From assembly GCA_017416345.1 (NCBI GenBank), contig JAFQCR010000038.1:1-48041 (forward strand): a DNA stretch of 48,041 nucleotides, given 5' to 3'. Within the stretch, counting starts at the first letter, position 1. Every line of letters begins with the position of its first letter. The notes beneath the pieces were generated by a model. It ran no database searches. It worked only from the letters and a program-made list of their open reading frames with translations, and was not told the origin of the DNA. Position numbers and translations under genes: made by a program. Positions 6,697 to 14,085 of the stretch are shown here, piece by piece. The stretch comes from Clostridia bacterium (GTDB lineage: Bacteria; Bacillota; Clostridia; Oscillospirales; Acutalibacteraceae).

Positions 6697-6725
6697 TTGA
6701 TTTGATTGCTGAAAAGCGGTATAAT
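6697..6725 (+). promoter_or_regulatory. promoter of the NUDIX gene
   Basis: TTGATT (6697-6702) and TATAAT (6720-6725), 17 bp apart. The first bases of the -35 box are shared with the last hairpin of array 1 (GCCTTGATT). Confidence 0.75.
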
Positions 6726-6762
6726 TAGTTCGATAAATAAGTATTTAACGAGGTGATTAGGG

Positions 6763-7239
6763 ATGGATATTTCTTTCAAAAATGGCAATGAGAAATTTAA
6801 TTACAGAGTGTGTGCTATGATGATTTCTGACGGTAAAATCTTGGCAATGCACGATGAGCGGTCACCGTATTACTATTTGCCTGGTGGGAGAGTTGCGATA
6901 GGTGAAACGGCAGAAAGTGCGGTTATCAGAGAGGTTCAAGAAGAATTGGGTGTTACACCTAAGATTGCTCGTTCTCTTTGGCTCAATCAGGCTTTTTTCA
7001 CAGAAGATGTCGATAATTTGCACTATCACGAACTCTGTATTTACTTCTTAATGGACATAACCGATACTGATTTGCTTTCGAGGGGAAAAAGCTTTACTGT
7101 AAACGAAGGCCACCGCATACATACTTTTGAATGGCTGGAGTTTGAAAGACTAAAGGACGAGTATTTCTACCCGTTGTTTTTGAAGAAGGATATTTTCAAT
7201 CTTCCTGATGTGTTTACCATCCGCACAGAGATTGAGTAA
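6763..7239 (+). CDS. NUDIX hydrolase
   Basis: A 158-residue NUDIX protein, hydrolysing nucleoside diphosphates linked to another moiety with Mg2+. The complete Nudix box spans residues 42-64: Gly42, Glu48, then REVQEELGV (Arg56, Glu57, Glu60, Glu61, Gly63). The N-terminal strand YRVCAMMISDGKILAM and the LPGG lead-in are typical. The C-terminal part (HRIHTFEWLEFERLKDEYFYP) resembles the 8-oxo-dGTP/ADP-ribose type subgroup but does not define the substrate. The start ATG follows GAGGTG. It is monocistronic with its own promoter and terminator and lies between the two hairpin arrays. Confidence 0.9.
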   Translation: MDISFKNGNEKFNYRVCAMMISDGKILAMHDERSPYYYLPGGRVAIGETAESAVIREVQEELGVTPKIARSLWLNQAFFTEDVDNLHYHELCIYFLMDITDTDLLSRGKSFTVNEGHRIHTFEWLEFERLKDEYFYPLFLKKDIFNLPDVFTIRTEIE

Positions 7240-7329
7240 GCCAATTCCAATTTATCGACCAGCGTTGCCACAATACTTTTAGTCGTTTTTACCTCAACTT
7301 ACACTACTTTTAGTCGCTCTTTGGCAACA
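7240..7329. other. short spacer with duplicated ACTTTTAGTCG
   Basis: ATACTTTTAGTCG and CTACTTTTAGTCG occur about 40 bases apart between the NUDIX stop codon and its terminator. Nothing else is recognised. Confidence 0.4.
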
Positions 7330-7370
7330 AAAAGACCCCTTTTGTCTACCGGACAAAAGGGGTCTTTTTG
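7330..7370 (+). terminator. terminator after the NUDIX gene
   Basis: AAAAAGACCCCTTTTGTC pairs with GGACAAAAGGGGTCTTTTT around TACC. The long stem and CTTTTGTCTACC core resemble the tRNA-Arg terminator, although the outer stem sequence differs. Confidence 0.9.
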
Positions 7371-7375
7371 AATGA

Positions 7376-7545
7376 TGTTTGCCTTCGGCAAATGATGTCG
7401 TTTTACTAATGATGCCGCTGACGCTAATGATGTCGGCTTCGCCTAATGTTTTGTGGCAAACATCGCATCATTGCGACCCAAGGGAGCAACATCATATTTG
7501 CGTAGCAAATGCATCATGTCGCCGCAGGCGATGCATCATTGAAAT
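7376..7545. repeat. hairpin array 2 with AATGATGT/GCATCAT spacers
   Basis: A second series of small hairpins: TTTGCC-TTC-GGCAAA, GGC-TTC-GCC, TGTTT/AAACA, CGCA-TCAT-TGCG, ATTTGC-GTA-GCAAAT and ATCGCC-like TCGCC-GCA-GGCGA, with two degenerate units. Spacers are AATGATG in the left half and GCATCAT in the right, so the array is again an overall inverted repeat. It follows a strong terminator and ends at a promoter -35 box (CATTGAAA), the same layout as array 1 although stems differ. Confidence 0.65.
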
Positions 7546-7567
7546 GTCCTGAATTTTATGATATAAT
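7539..7567 (+). promoter_or_regulatory. distal promoter fused to hairpin array 2
   Basis: TTGAAA (7539-7544) and TATAAT (7562-7567), 17 bp apart, overlapping the last spacer of array 2. About 165 bp upstream of the DUF3592-like gene, with an AT-rich repeat in between. Confidence 0.6.
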
Positions 7568-7590
7568 TACTTTTAAAGGTGGCGGTTTTG

Positions 7591-7680
7591 TGTTATTCAC
7601 TATTCATTTTTCATTATTCAATATTCATTCGGCAGGATTTTCAATGAATGATGAATGATGAATTCGCTTCGCTGATGAAT
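7591..7680. repeat. AT-rich imperfect inverted repeat
   Basis: TTCACTATTCATTTTTCATT and TTCAATATTCATTC are followed by AATGAATGATGAATGATGAA, forming an imperfect inverted repeat around a GGCAGGATTTTC centre. It looks like an insertion between a good promoter and the gene it would have served. Confidence 0.45.
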
Positions 7681-7682
7681 AA

Positions 7683-7711
7683 TTGATTTAGGGGATAGTT
7701 TATGTTATAAC
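7683..7711 (+). promoter_or_regulatory. proximal promoter of the DUF3592-like gene
   Basis: TTGATT (7683-7688) and TATAAC (7706-7711) with 17-bp spacing, 20 bases ahead of the start codon; AAGGCGGTGGG serves as ribosome site. Confidence 0.55.
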
Positions 7712-7731
7712 ATAAAAAAGGCGGTGGGAAT

Positions 7732-8637
7732 ATGAAAAATATTGTTGGTAAGATATTCACAGTTATCGGGATCGTGATTATTTGTGCAATGCCTATTGTT
7801 GCAGGGTATCTGTTTGTTACGGGCGTTATGGACTGTCAGGAGTATTCCGAGGTGTATAAGGATCCCGTTTGGGTCGAGGCTACGGTGACCCTGCATGATG
7901 AATACGAGGATTCAGACGGCGACACCGATTACTATTCCTACGTTTCCTACACCGTTGACGGTGTGTATTATAAAAACGTTGATTTTGAGACCGAAAACAG
8001 CAGGTCGGATCTCACTCCCTATGGCACAAGATTAAGACTTGCGGTCAATCCGAGAGACCATTCTCAACTGCTCCGGAATCTCGCCCGACCCGGATTTGTA
8101 ACGGTTATGGGAACCGCCACTGCGGCGGCGTTGGCCGGTGGCTTATGGGCTTTAAGACGTCGCAGGCTGTCAAAGGAAGCGTATCTTTTGAATGACGATG
8201 AAGTCATAAGAAAGGACATAAAAGCGGCGATAAGTGCACGGTTTTTCCGCACGTTTTGGTTCTTTGCAGCCGTAACAATGGTTGCGCTGTGCGTGGTCTA
8301 TCCGATGATATTCGGTGACGGATACTTGGTTTATGCATGCGTGCTGGCAGTTTTCTGGGTCATTTGCCTTATCCGTGCCATAAAAGATATGGGAATGTGC
8401 GCACGGGGCGAGTATACCATACATAACGACCGTCTTGTTGACAAGCGTGAGAACACCGATTCCGACGGCGACACGACCTACACGCTGTGCTATGCCGCTG
8501 ATGACCGTGAGTGGTCGACCTCCACCACACGAAAGAAATACGAAAGCGCCGTGATCGGCACCTTGATAAAGGCGGTGTACCTAAACGGCCGAAAAAAGCC
8601 TATCATTCATTATGACGATGAGGGTGCAAATACTTAA
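7732..8637 (+). CDS. DUF3592-like membrane protein
   Basis: A 301-residue membrane protein of unknown function. A hydrophobic segment at about 7-31 is followed by an exposed region (32-120) with the DUF3592-type pattern of a beta-rich stretch, EATVTLHDEYEDSDGDTDYY then YVSYTVDGVYY. Further membrane segments lie near 123-141, 175-193 and 198-216, and a C-terminal domain (about 225-301) repeats an acidic DSDGDTTYT motif resembling the first. The two DSDGDT motifs suggest an internal duplication or matched Ca-binding-like turns; that is inference. It is transcribed alone and ends at a bidirectional terminator. Confidence 0.7.
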   Translation: MKNIVGKIFTVIGIVIICAMPIVAGYLFVTGVMDCQEYSEVYKDPVWVEATVTLHDEYEDSDGDTDYYSYVSYTVDGVYYKNVDFETENSRSDLTPYGTRLRLAVNPRDHSQLLRNLARPGFVTVMGTATAAALAGGLWALRRRRLSKEAYLLNDDEVIRKDIKAAISARFFRTFWFFAAVTMVALCVVYPMIFGDGYLVYACVLAVFWVICLIRAIKDMGMCARGEYTIHNDRLVDKRENTDSDGDTTYTLCYAADDREWSTSTTRKKYESAVIGTLIKAVYLNGRKKPIIHYDDEGANT

Positions 8638-8643
8638 AACAAT

Positions 8644-8686
8644 AAAAAGCGTTGCTGAACGAAAATTTCAGCAACGCTTTCTTTTT
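8644..8686. terminator. bidirectional terminator
   Basis: AAAAGCGTTGCTGA and TCAGCAACGCTTT form a stem between converging genes, with T-runs on both strands. Confidence 0.85.
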
Positions 8687-9979
8687 TTACAGCTTGATTA
8701 TTGTGCCGGTCTTTCGGGACTCGTTGGCGCAGAAAACGGTGTGGTGGCTGACCACCGAATCCTCCAGCGTGGTGCAGGAGACCGAAGGCTCATGACCGTT
8801 CATATACTCGAGGAAGTCGAGCACAAGACCCGTGTCACCGCCACCGTGGCCGCCCGTAGCACCAATCATATCACCCGTGACGTTGACGTCATACTCGGTC
8901 TCGGTATAGCCCGAATAGTCCTTGGACGGGGTAAGCGTTCTCAAAACGTATTTTGAGGACTCAAACAGACCCTTAAGCTCGCCCTTGGTGCCGATAATGT
9001 GGATATTACGCTCCGACTTTGCGGCGCCGCCGATCATACTGAAGGTGCCGGTTGCACCGTTCTCAAAATTGACGATAAGCGTCTGATGGTCAACATTGCC
9101 GCCACGGTCAAAGTTCCAGGCGCACTCGCCAAACGGGTTGGTGGTCTCCAAAAGCCTGCGCTTTTCCTCAACGGGGAGGTTGCGAAGCTCGGGAGAATCA
9201 TTCCAGACATACTGCGGCCAGCGCTGAATATCAATATAATGCTTTTCGGCAGAATAGGCGCATTCATCCTTTAACGGACAATCGACCATACAGCGGTTGC
9301 CTGCACCCTCGGGCTTGTTTTGAGGGCCGAACATAAACTCCGAGCCGAACGAAGCGACAGATATAGGCTTGGTGGGCTTCATCATCCACATCATAAGGTC
9401 AATATCGTGGCAGGATTTTGCCAGCAGCATCGGAGCAAAGCAGACCTCCTCCGAGCGCCACTTGCCACGGACATAGGAAACGCACATATGGTGGAAGTTT
9501 ACGTGCTCGTTCATCTCAATGGAAATGATATCGCCGAGATCGCCGTTCAAGATGTGGTTTTTGACAGCTTTATAAAACTTTGTGTAGCGCAAAACGTGGC
9601 AGATGACCACCTTTGAACCGCAACGCTGGGCAACCTCACGAAGGCGGTTCATCTCCTCCTCGTTTACGGCAAACGGCTTTTCAAGCAGGAGGTCGTAGCC
9701 TTTTTCAAGGGTGGGAATGGCGGTGTCAACGTGGAGCTGATCCATTGTGCCGTTGATAACAACGTCGGCAAATTTTTCACGCTTGCAGAGAGCATCAACA
9801 TAGTCGAAGCAATTTTCATCGGGGACGTTGAAACGCTCCTTCATAAATTTCATCCGCTCGGGGTTAGGGTCGACAAGGCCGACCACCTTCAGCTTTTCGG
9901 GAAAGTTGAACTGTACGCTTGCGTATGTATTTGCTCGGTTGCCTGCACCGACCAAAATGGCGGTAATTTGCTTATCCAT
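8687..9979 (-). CDS. Gfo/Idh/MocA family oxidoreductase
   Basis: A 430-residue NAD(P)-dependent sugar or inositol dehydrogenase-like protein. The N-terminal Rossmann motif AILVGAGNRANTYA (about 6-19), LVDPNPERM, and LLEKPFAVNEEEM (the conserved EKP) are typical; the C-terminal domain carries GGGDTGLVLDFLEYMNG near the end. The central insertion with CPLKDEC and neighbouring Cys and His residues is unusual and may bind metal or be structural. The ATG at 9979 follows AAAAGGAGAAATCACT, so the 12 upstream in-frame codons are dropped. It diverges from an AraC regulator of sugar-responsive type, implying induction by a carbohydrate derivative. Confidence 0.88.
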   Translation of the reverse strand: MDKQITAILVGAGNRANTYASVQFNFPEKLKVVGLVDPNPERMKFMKERFNVPDENCFDYVDALCKREKFADVVINGTMDQLHVDTAIPTLEKGYDLLLEKPFAVNEEEMNRLREVAQRCGSKVVICHVLRYTKFYKAVKNHILNGDLGDIISIEMNEHVNFHHMCVSYVRGKWRSEEVCFAPMLLAKSCHDIDLMMWMMKPTKPISVASFGSEFMFGPQNKPEGAGNRCMVDCPLKDECAYSAEKHYIDIQRWPQYVWNDSPELRNLPVEEKRRLLETTNPFGECAWNFDRGGNVDHQTLIVNFENGATGTFSMIGGAAKSERNIHIIGTKGELKGLFESSKYVLRTLTPSKDYSGYTETEYDVNVTGDMIGATGGHGGGDTGLVLDFLEYMNGHEPSVSCTTLEDSVVSHHTVFCANESRKTGTIIKL

Positions 9980-10023
9980 AGTGATTTCTCCTTTTGTTAT
10001 TGACTTTCTGTGCATTTTATTTT

Positions 10024-10052
10024 ATCATAAGCGTAGCGGATTAATAGCACAA
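10024..10052 (-). promoter_or_regulatory. promoter of the Gfo/Idh/MocA gene
   Basis: Minus-strand TTGTGC (10047-10052) and TATGAT (10024-10029), 17 bp apart, in the divergent intergenic region. Confidence 0.5.
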
Positions 10053-10087
10053 AACTGCTCTTTTTTAGCAATAAGAGGTGTAAATGC

Positions 10088-10897
10088 ATGAAACCGAGAC
10101 ACGAGACCCTACCCATCATATTTCCGACCAACATTCGTCACTTTGTCGACCACCGCTCGGGCGGACGGTCGCATTGGCATGAGGAGATCGAGCTGCAGTA
10201 TGTGGTAAACGGCGGCGCACAGCCGCTTTGCAACCTGCAGCCTGCGCCTTTAAAAAAAGGCGATATTCTGTTTGTCAACTCAAACGAGCTTCACGCAGGC
10301 AACGTTGCTCCTTTAAGCGGCGAATTTTACTGTTTTCATATAAACAAGGACTTTTTTTCAAATCACATAGGCAATGAGCATGTGGTTTTTGACAACGTCA
10401 TCCGTGATACCGAGTGTGCCGCCTTGCTGGACGAGGTCATACGGCTGTCACGTACCGACGGCTTTAAGACCACAATTGCCATCAGCCGCCTTATGTATGA
10501 GTTTTTCACGCTTTGTGCCGAGCGGCATACCTCGGCGGTGCTGGGTGAGGGTGATTTTAAAAAGCACTTTAGGCGTGTGGACAAATTCAACGATATGGTA
10601 AAATATATCGAGGACCATTCGGCCGAGCCGCTGACGGTCTCGTCGGTCGCCGAGGCGTTTTTCGTCACGCCGTCGTATTTTGCACACTTTTTCAAGAAAA
10701 GGGCAGGCAAAAGCGTCATTCAGTTTTTGAACGAGGTGCGGATATTAAAGGCGAGGCTTATTTTGGAGCAGGAGGATATACCTGTTTCGGAGGTCGCATT
10801 GCAGGTCGGCTTTGACGACATAAACTATTTCAGCCGAAAGTTCAAGCAAATAACGGGTCAGACCCCCACCGATTATAAAAGAGAATATACAAAATAA
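10088..10897 (+). CDS. AraC family regulator with cupin sensor domain
   Basis: A 269-residue regulator. The N-terminal half is a cupin-type ligand domain (GGRSHWHEEIELQYVVNGG and KKGDILFVNSNELHAGN, about residues 25-75), the usual sensor for sugars. The C-terminal AraC double HTH spans about 170-268: PLTVSSVAEAFFVTPSYFAHFFKKRAG, then VSEVALQVGFDDINYFSRKFKQITGQTPTDY. The start follows GAGGTG seven bases upstream. It is divergent from the Gfo/Idh/MocA oxidoreductase gene with 108 bp between them and most likely controls it. The ligand is not deducible. Confidence 0.9.
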   Translation: MKPRHETLPIIFPTNIRHFVDHRSGGRSHWHEEIELQYVVNGGAQPLCNLQPAPLKKGDILFVNSNELHAGNVAPLSGEFYCFHINKDFFSNHIGNEHVVFDNVIRDTECAALLDEVIRLSRTDGFKTTIAISRLMYEFFTLCAERHTSAVLGEGDFKKHFRRVDKFNDMVKYIEDHSAEPLTVSSVAEAFFVTPSYFAHFFKKRAGKSVIQFLNEVRILKARLILEQEDIPVSEVALQVGFDDINYFSRKFKQITGQTPTDYKREYTK

Positions 10898-10947
10898 AAA
10901 CAGCCTATGTATTTAAATTTAACTCAAATGCATAGGCTGTTGTTTTT
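10897..10947. terminator. bidirectional terminator
   Basis: AACAGCCTATG and CATAGGCTGTT flank a 20-base loop region between the converging AraC and YifB genes, with A and T runs outside the stem. Confidence 0.8.
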
Positions 10948-12478
10948 ACAGCTCGCTCCAGTATTTTCGATCCATGCTTCTGAACTGAATGGCCTGGGCA
11001 ATGTGGCTTGCACCTATTTTCTCCTGACCGTCAAGGTCGGCAACGGTGCGTGCTATTTTTAAAATTCGGTCGTAAGATCTGGCCGACATTCCGAGGTTTT
11101 CAAAGGCTGCCTTCAAAATGCGGTTGGCATCGTCGGTCAAAACGCAGTAGTTCTGCATAAGCTCTGAGGTCAGCCGTGCGTTGCAGGTGACCTTGGTGCC
11201 CTTATATCGTGCCTGCTGAAGTGCACGTGCCTTTTCAACACGGGCACGTATTTCGGCCGAGGTCTCACCGTCGCTTCGACCTGTCAGCTCCTCATACTGC
11301 ACGGCAGGTACCTCAACATGGATGTCAAGTCGGTCAAGCATCGGGCCCGATATTTTTCCGAGATACTTTTTGACGGCCATAGGTGAGCAGATACACTTTT
11401 TCTTAGGATGGCCGAAATATCCGCACGGACACGGGTTCATTGCAGCCACAAGCGAAAATTCGCAGGGGTATGTAAGCCGTCCGCTGGCTCGTGAGATGGT
11501 GACCTTACCGTCCTCAATGGGTGCACGCAAGACCTCCATTGCCTGCCTCGAAAATTCGGGAAACTCGTCTAAAAACAGCACACCGTTGTGCGAAAGTGAG
11601 ATCTCACCGGGTCGGGGTATGATACCGCCGCCCGAAAGTCCTGCGGCTGAAACCGTGTGATGCGGTGAGCGGAAGGGACGGGTGACGATAAGCGGAGTGT
11701 CCTGCGGCAAAGAACCTGCTACCGAGTGTATTTTGGTGGTTTCGATGGATTCCTCAAAGGTCATAGACGGCAAAATGCTCGGCAAACGCTTGGCCAGCAT
11801 ACTTTTACCTGAACCCGGAGGACCGATAAGCAAAACGTTGTGACCGCCTGCGGCGGCTATCTCCAAAGCCTTTTTGGCGGCAGTCTGCCCCTTTACGTCA
11901 AAAAAATCGGGACAGTTGAAGAACGGCGACCCGATGTTGGGCTTTTCCTGCGGTTTTACGGTGGTTTCCCCCGTCAAGTGTGCCACCAGCTCGGCCACGG
12001 TGTCAATGGGGTAGATGCTTATCCCGTCCACTACCGATGCCTCATAAGCGTCGCTTTTGGGCACAAAAAAGTGCTTGATTCCGTGGCGTTTAGCCTCAAT
12101 GGCCATCGAAAGCATACCGTTGATGTGGCGCAGATGACCGTCCAGCGAAAGCTCACCGATAAAAGCGCATTCCGAAAGGTCGCAATCGGGCTTTAACTGA
12201 CCCGAGGCACTCAAAATAGCCAGTAACGAAGGCAGGTCGTACATAGAGCCTGCCTTTTTGATGTCGGCAGGGGCAAGGTTGACGGTTATCTTGGTGGTAG
12301 GGAAGCTAAAGCCGCTGTTTTTAAGCGCCGAGCGAACACGGTCTCGTGATTCCTTGACCGCAGTGTCGGGAAGGCCGACTATCTCAAAGCTCGGAAAGCT
12401 GTTGGAAATATCGGCTTCAACCTCGACCATATAGGCATCTATGCCAAAGATACCCGTGCTGTGAAGTCGTGTGAACAT
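10946..12478 (-). CDS. yifB: YifB family Mg chelatase-like AAA ATPase
   Basis: A 510-residue protein of the YifB/ComM family: an N-terminal Lon-protease-like S5 fold domain (about 1-160), a central Mg-chelatase AAA ATPase domain with Walker A GPPGSGKS near 219-226 and Walker B LFLDEF near 302, and a C-terminal magnesium-chelatase domain ending SIDRKYW-like (FRSMDRKYW). Relatives act as hexameric helicases, ComM supporting branch migration in natural transformation. The start at 12478 is set by GAGGAG six to seven bases upstream of ATG; 16 upstream codons in frame lack a ribosome site. It is read in the same direction as the htrA gene but separated from it by a terminator. Confidence 0.92.
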   Translation of the reverse strand: MFTRLHSTGIFGIDAYMVEVEADISNSFPSFEIVGLPDTAVKESRDRVRSALKNSGFSFPTTKITVNLAPADIKKAGSMYDLPSLLAILSASGQLKPDCDLSECAFIGELSLDGHLRHINGMLSMAIEAKRHGIKHFFVPKSDAYEASVVDGISIYPIDTVAELVAHLTGETTVKPQEKPNIGSPFFNCPDFFDVKGQTAAKKALEIAAAGGHNVLLIGPPGSGKSMLAKRLPSILPSMTFEESIETTKIHSVAGSLPQDTPLIVTRPFRSPHHTVSAAGLSGGGIIPRPGEISLSHNGVLFLDEFPEFSRQAMEVLRAPIEDGKVTISRASGRLTYPCEFSLVAAMNPCPCGYFGHPKKKCICSPMAVKKYLGKISGPMLDRLDIHVEVPAVQYEELTGRSDGETSAEIRARVEKARALQQARYKGTKVTCNARLTSELMQNYCVLTDDANRILKAAFENLGMSARSYDRILKIARTVADLDGQEKIGASHIAQAIQFRSMDRKYWSEL

Positions 12479-12492
12479 TGTTTTCTCCTCAA

Positions 12493-12531
12493 AACAAAAA
12501 CCGATGCCGTGTTTGTGGCACGGCACCGGTT
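12493..12531 (-). terminator. terminator after the HtrA gene
   Basis: On the minus strand ACCGGTGCCGTG pairs with CACGGCATCGGT, followed by a TTTTTG run, just upstream of the YifB ribosome site. Confidence 0.8.
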
Positions 12532-12545
12532 GAGATCAATAATTA

Positions 12546-13907
12546 TCAGCCGTGACTGTTGTTTGAACCGATCGTAACGGTGGTGGAATAGTATCTTCCG
12601 TTGCGGTAGATACGTGCGGTGACCTTAGTACCCGGCTTGCACTCATCCAGAGCATCAATAAAGTCGGTATATTCCGCAATCTCGACCTTATTGAAGGCGG
12701 TAATGATGTCGCCCGAGCGAATGCCTGCGTTGTACGCAGGAGCATTCTTCACAACGCCCTTGACAGCGGCTCCCGAGGGCAGACCGTACTGCGAAAGGTA
12801 CTCGGAATCGTACTTATATATTTCAATTCCGATGTAAGGCGAGGGGTTGTCCTTATTCTCGATGATCTCCTTGATGACCTTGATCGCTGTGTTGGAGGGA
12901 ATGGCAAAGCCCATGCCCTCAAAGCTTTCGTCGACCAGCTTGGAGGAGTTGATACCGATAAGCTGACCCTTCGAGTTGAGCAGCGCACCGCCCGAGTTAC
13001 CGGGGTTAATGGCGGCGTCGGTCTGGATAAGGTCCATCTCACCGATAGAGTCAACAGTGATGGTGCGGTTAAGTCCGCTGACGATACCGTAGGAGACCGA
13101 GTTCAAAAACTCGATGCCGCCGGGACATCCGATGGCTATGGCATACTGTCCCACCTTGATCTCGTCCGAGTTGGCGATCTCAATAGCGGGGAGGTTTTTC
13201 TTTTCGACCTTTATGACCGCAAGGTCGGCCGAAACATTATAGCCGATTATGGAGGCGTTTATGGGCTCATCGGGAGCTGACATAAGGAATACCTCAACTG
13301 CTGCCTCCTCCGACTGGTTGTTTACAACATTGGAGATGACGTGGTAGTTGGTGATGATGTAGCCGTCGGCCGTGTAGATAACGCCCGAGCCTTCACCCGT
13401 GCTTTCGGTCGAACCGCCGAAAAAGCTTTCGACCCACGCCTTGGTGCGGATTCCGACCACACTGTTGGCCGATTTATCATAAACAGCCTCAACCAGTGAT
13501 TCAATGTTACCCTCGATCGTTATGGTGGAGGAGACTGTGCTTCCAAAAGAGGTGTCATCCCCGCTTGAGGTGTTGGAGGCGGTCAGGTCGGAGGCAGACG
13601 AGGATATGTTGCTTTCGGTACCGTCCTTACCGTCATCCATCGAGTTGAATGCAATGGTGAGCGAGGTGGCGGTGCTGACCAGTATCGACAGCACGATGCA
13701 GATTATCATTGCGCCGATGCCAAACAGCTTTTTATCCTTTTTAGGGGGCTGGGGCGAACCCGACGGTGTGTGGTCGGGAGCCGTGTAGCCGTAGTTATTG
13801 TTGGGGGTGTAGCTGTAAGGCTGTTCGGCCACGGGAGCGCTTTCAAAGCCGCTCTGAGCGGGTGCTTCAGCTTCGGGTGCGGTCTTGGGGATATTATTTT
13901 CATCCAT
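12546..13907 (-). CDS. membrane-anchored HtrA/DegP-like serine protease
   Basis: A 453-residue S1C trypsin-like protease. A Pro/Asn/Tyr-rich cytoplasmic tail (1-57) precedes one membrane segment (about 61-86), a Ser/Asp-rich linker, the protease domain with catalytic His179 (IITNYHV), Asp218 (SADLAVIKV) and Ser295 (NPGNSGGALL), and one PDZ domain (about 348-445). It should act outside the membrane in degrading misfolded exported proteins, like Bacillus HtrA/YyxA. The start follows AAAGGAG. A promoter is visible upstream; the gene stands alone between two terminators. Confidence 0.93.
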   Translation of the reverse strand: MDENNIPKTAPEAEAPAQSGFESAPVAEQPYSYTPNNNYGYTAPDHTPSGSPQPPKKDKKLFGIGAMIICIVLSILVSTATSLTIAFNSMDDGKDGTESNISSSASDLTASNTSSGDDTSFGSTVSSTITIEGNIESLVEAVYDKSANSVVGIRTKAWVESFFGGSTESTGEGSGVIYTADGYIITNYHVISNVVNNQSEEAAVEVFLMSAPDEPINASIIGYNVSADLAVIKVEKKNLPAIEIANSDEIKVGQYAIAIGCPGGIEFLNSVSYGIVSGLNRTITVDSIGEMDLIQTDAAINPGNSGGALLNSKGQLIGINSSKLVDESFEGMGFAIPSNTAIKVIKEIIENKDNPSPYIGIEIYKYDSEYLSQYGLPSGAAVKGVVKNAPAYNAGIRSGDIITAFNKVEIAEYTDFIDALDECKPGTKVTARIYRNGRYYSTTVTIGSNNSHG

Positions 13908-13962
13908 AAGTTATCTACTCCTTTAAAAGGCAAGATCTTTTGGTTTTCAAAATTGCAAGTTT

Positions 13963-13990
13963 ATTATATCCGCCAAATATTAAGAGTAAA
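13963..13990 (-). promoter_or_regulatory. promoter of the HtrA gene
   Basis: Minus-strand TTTACT (13985-13990) and TATAAT (13963-13968), 16 bp apart, about 55 bases upstream of the start codon. Confidence 0.55.
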
Positions 13991-14085
13991 GGCAGATATT
14001 GTGAACATTCTTTAAATAATGATACCTTAAATTTTGGTAACAGTCAAATGTTTTTACACATTTTGACATATTATATGGAAATGTT

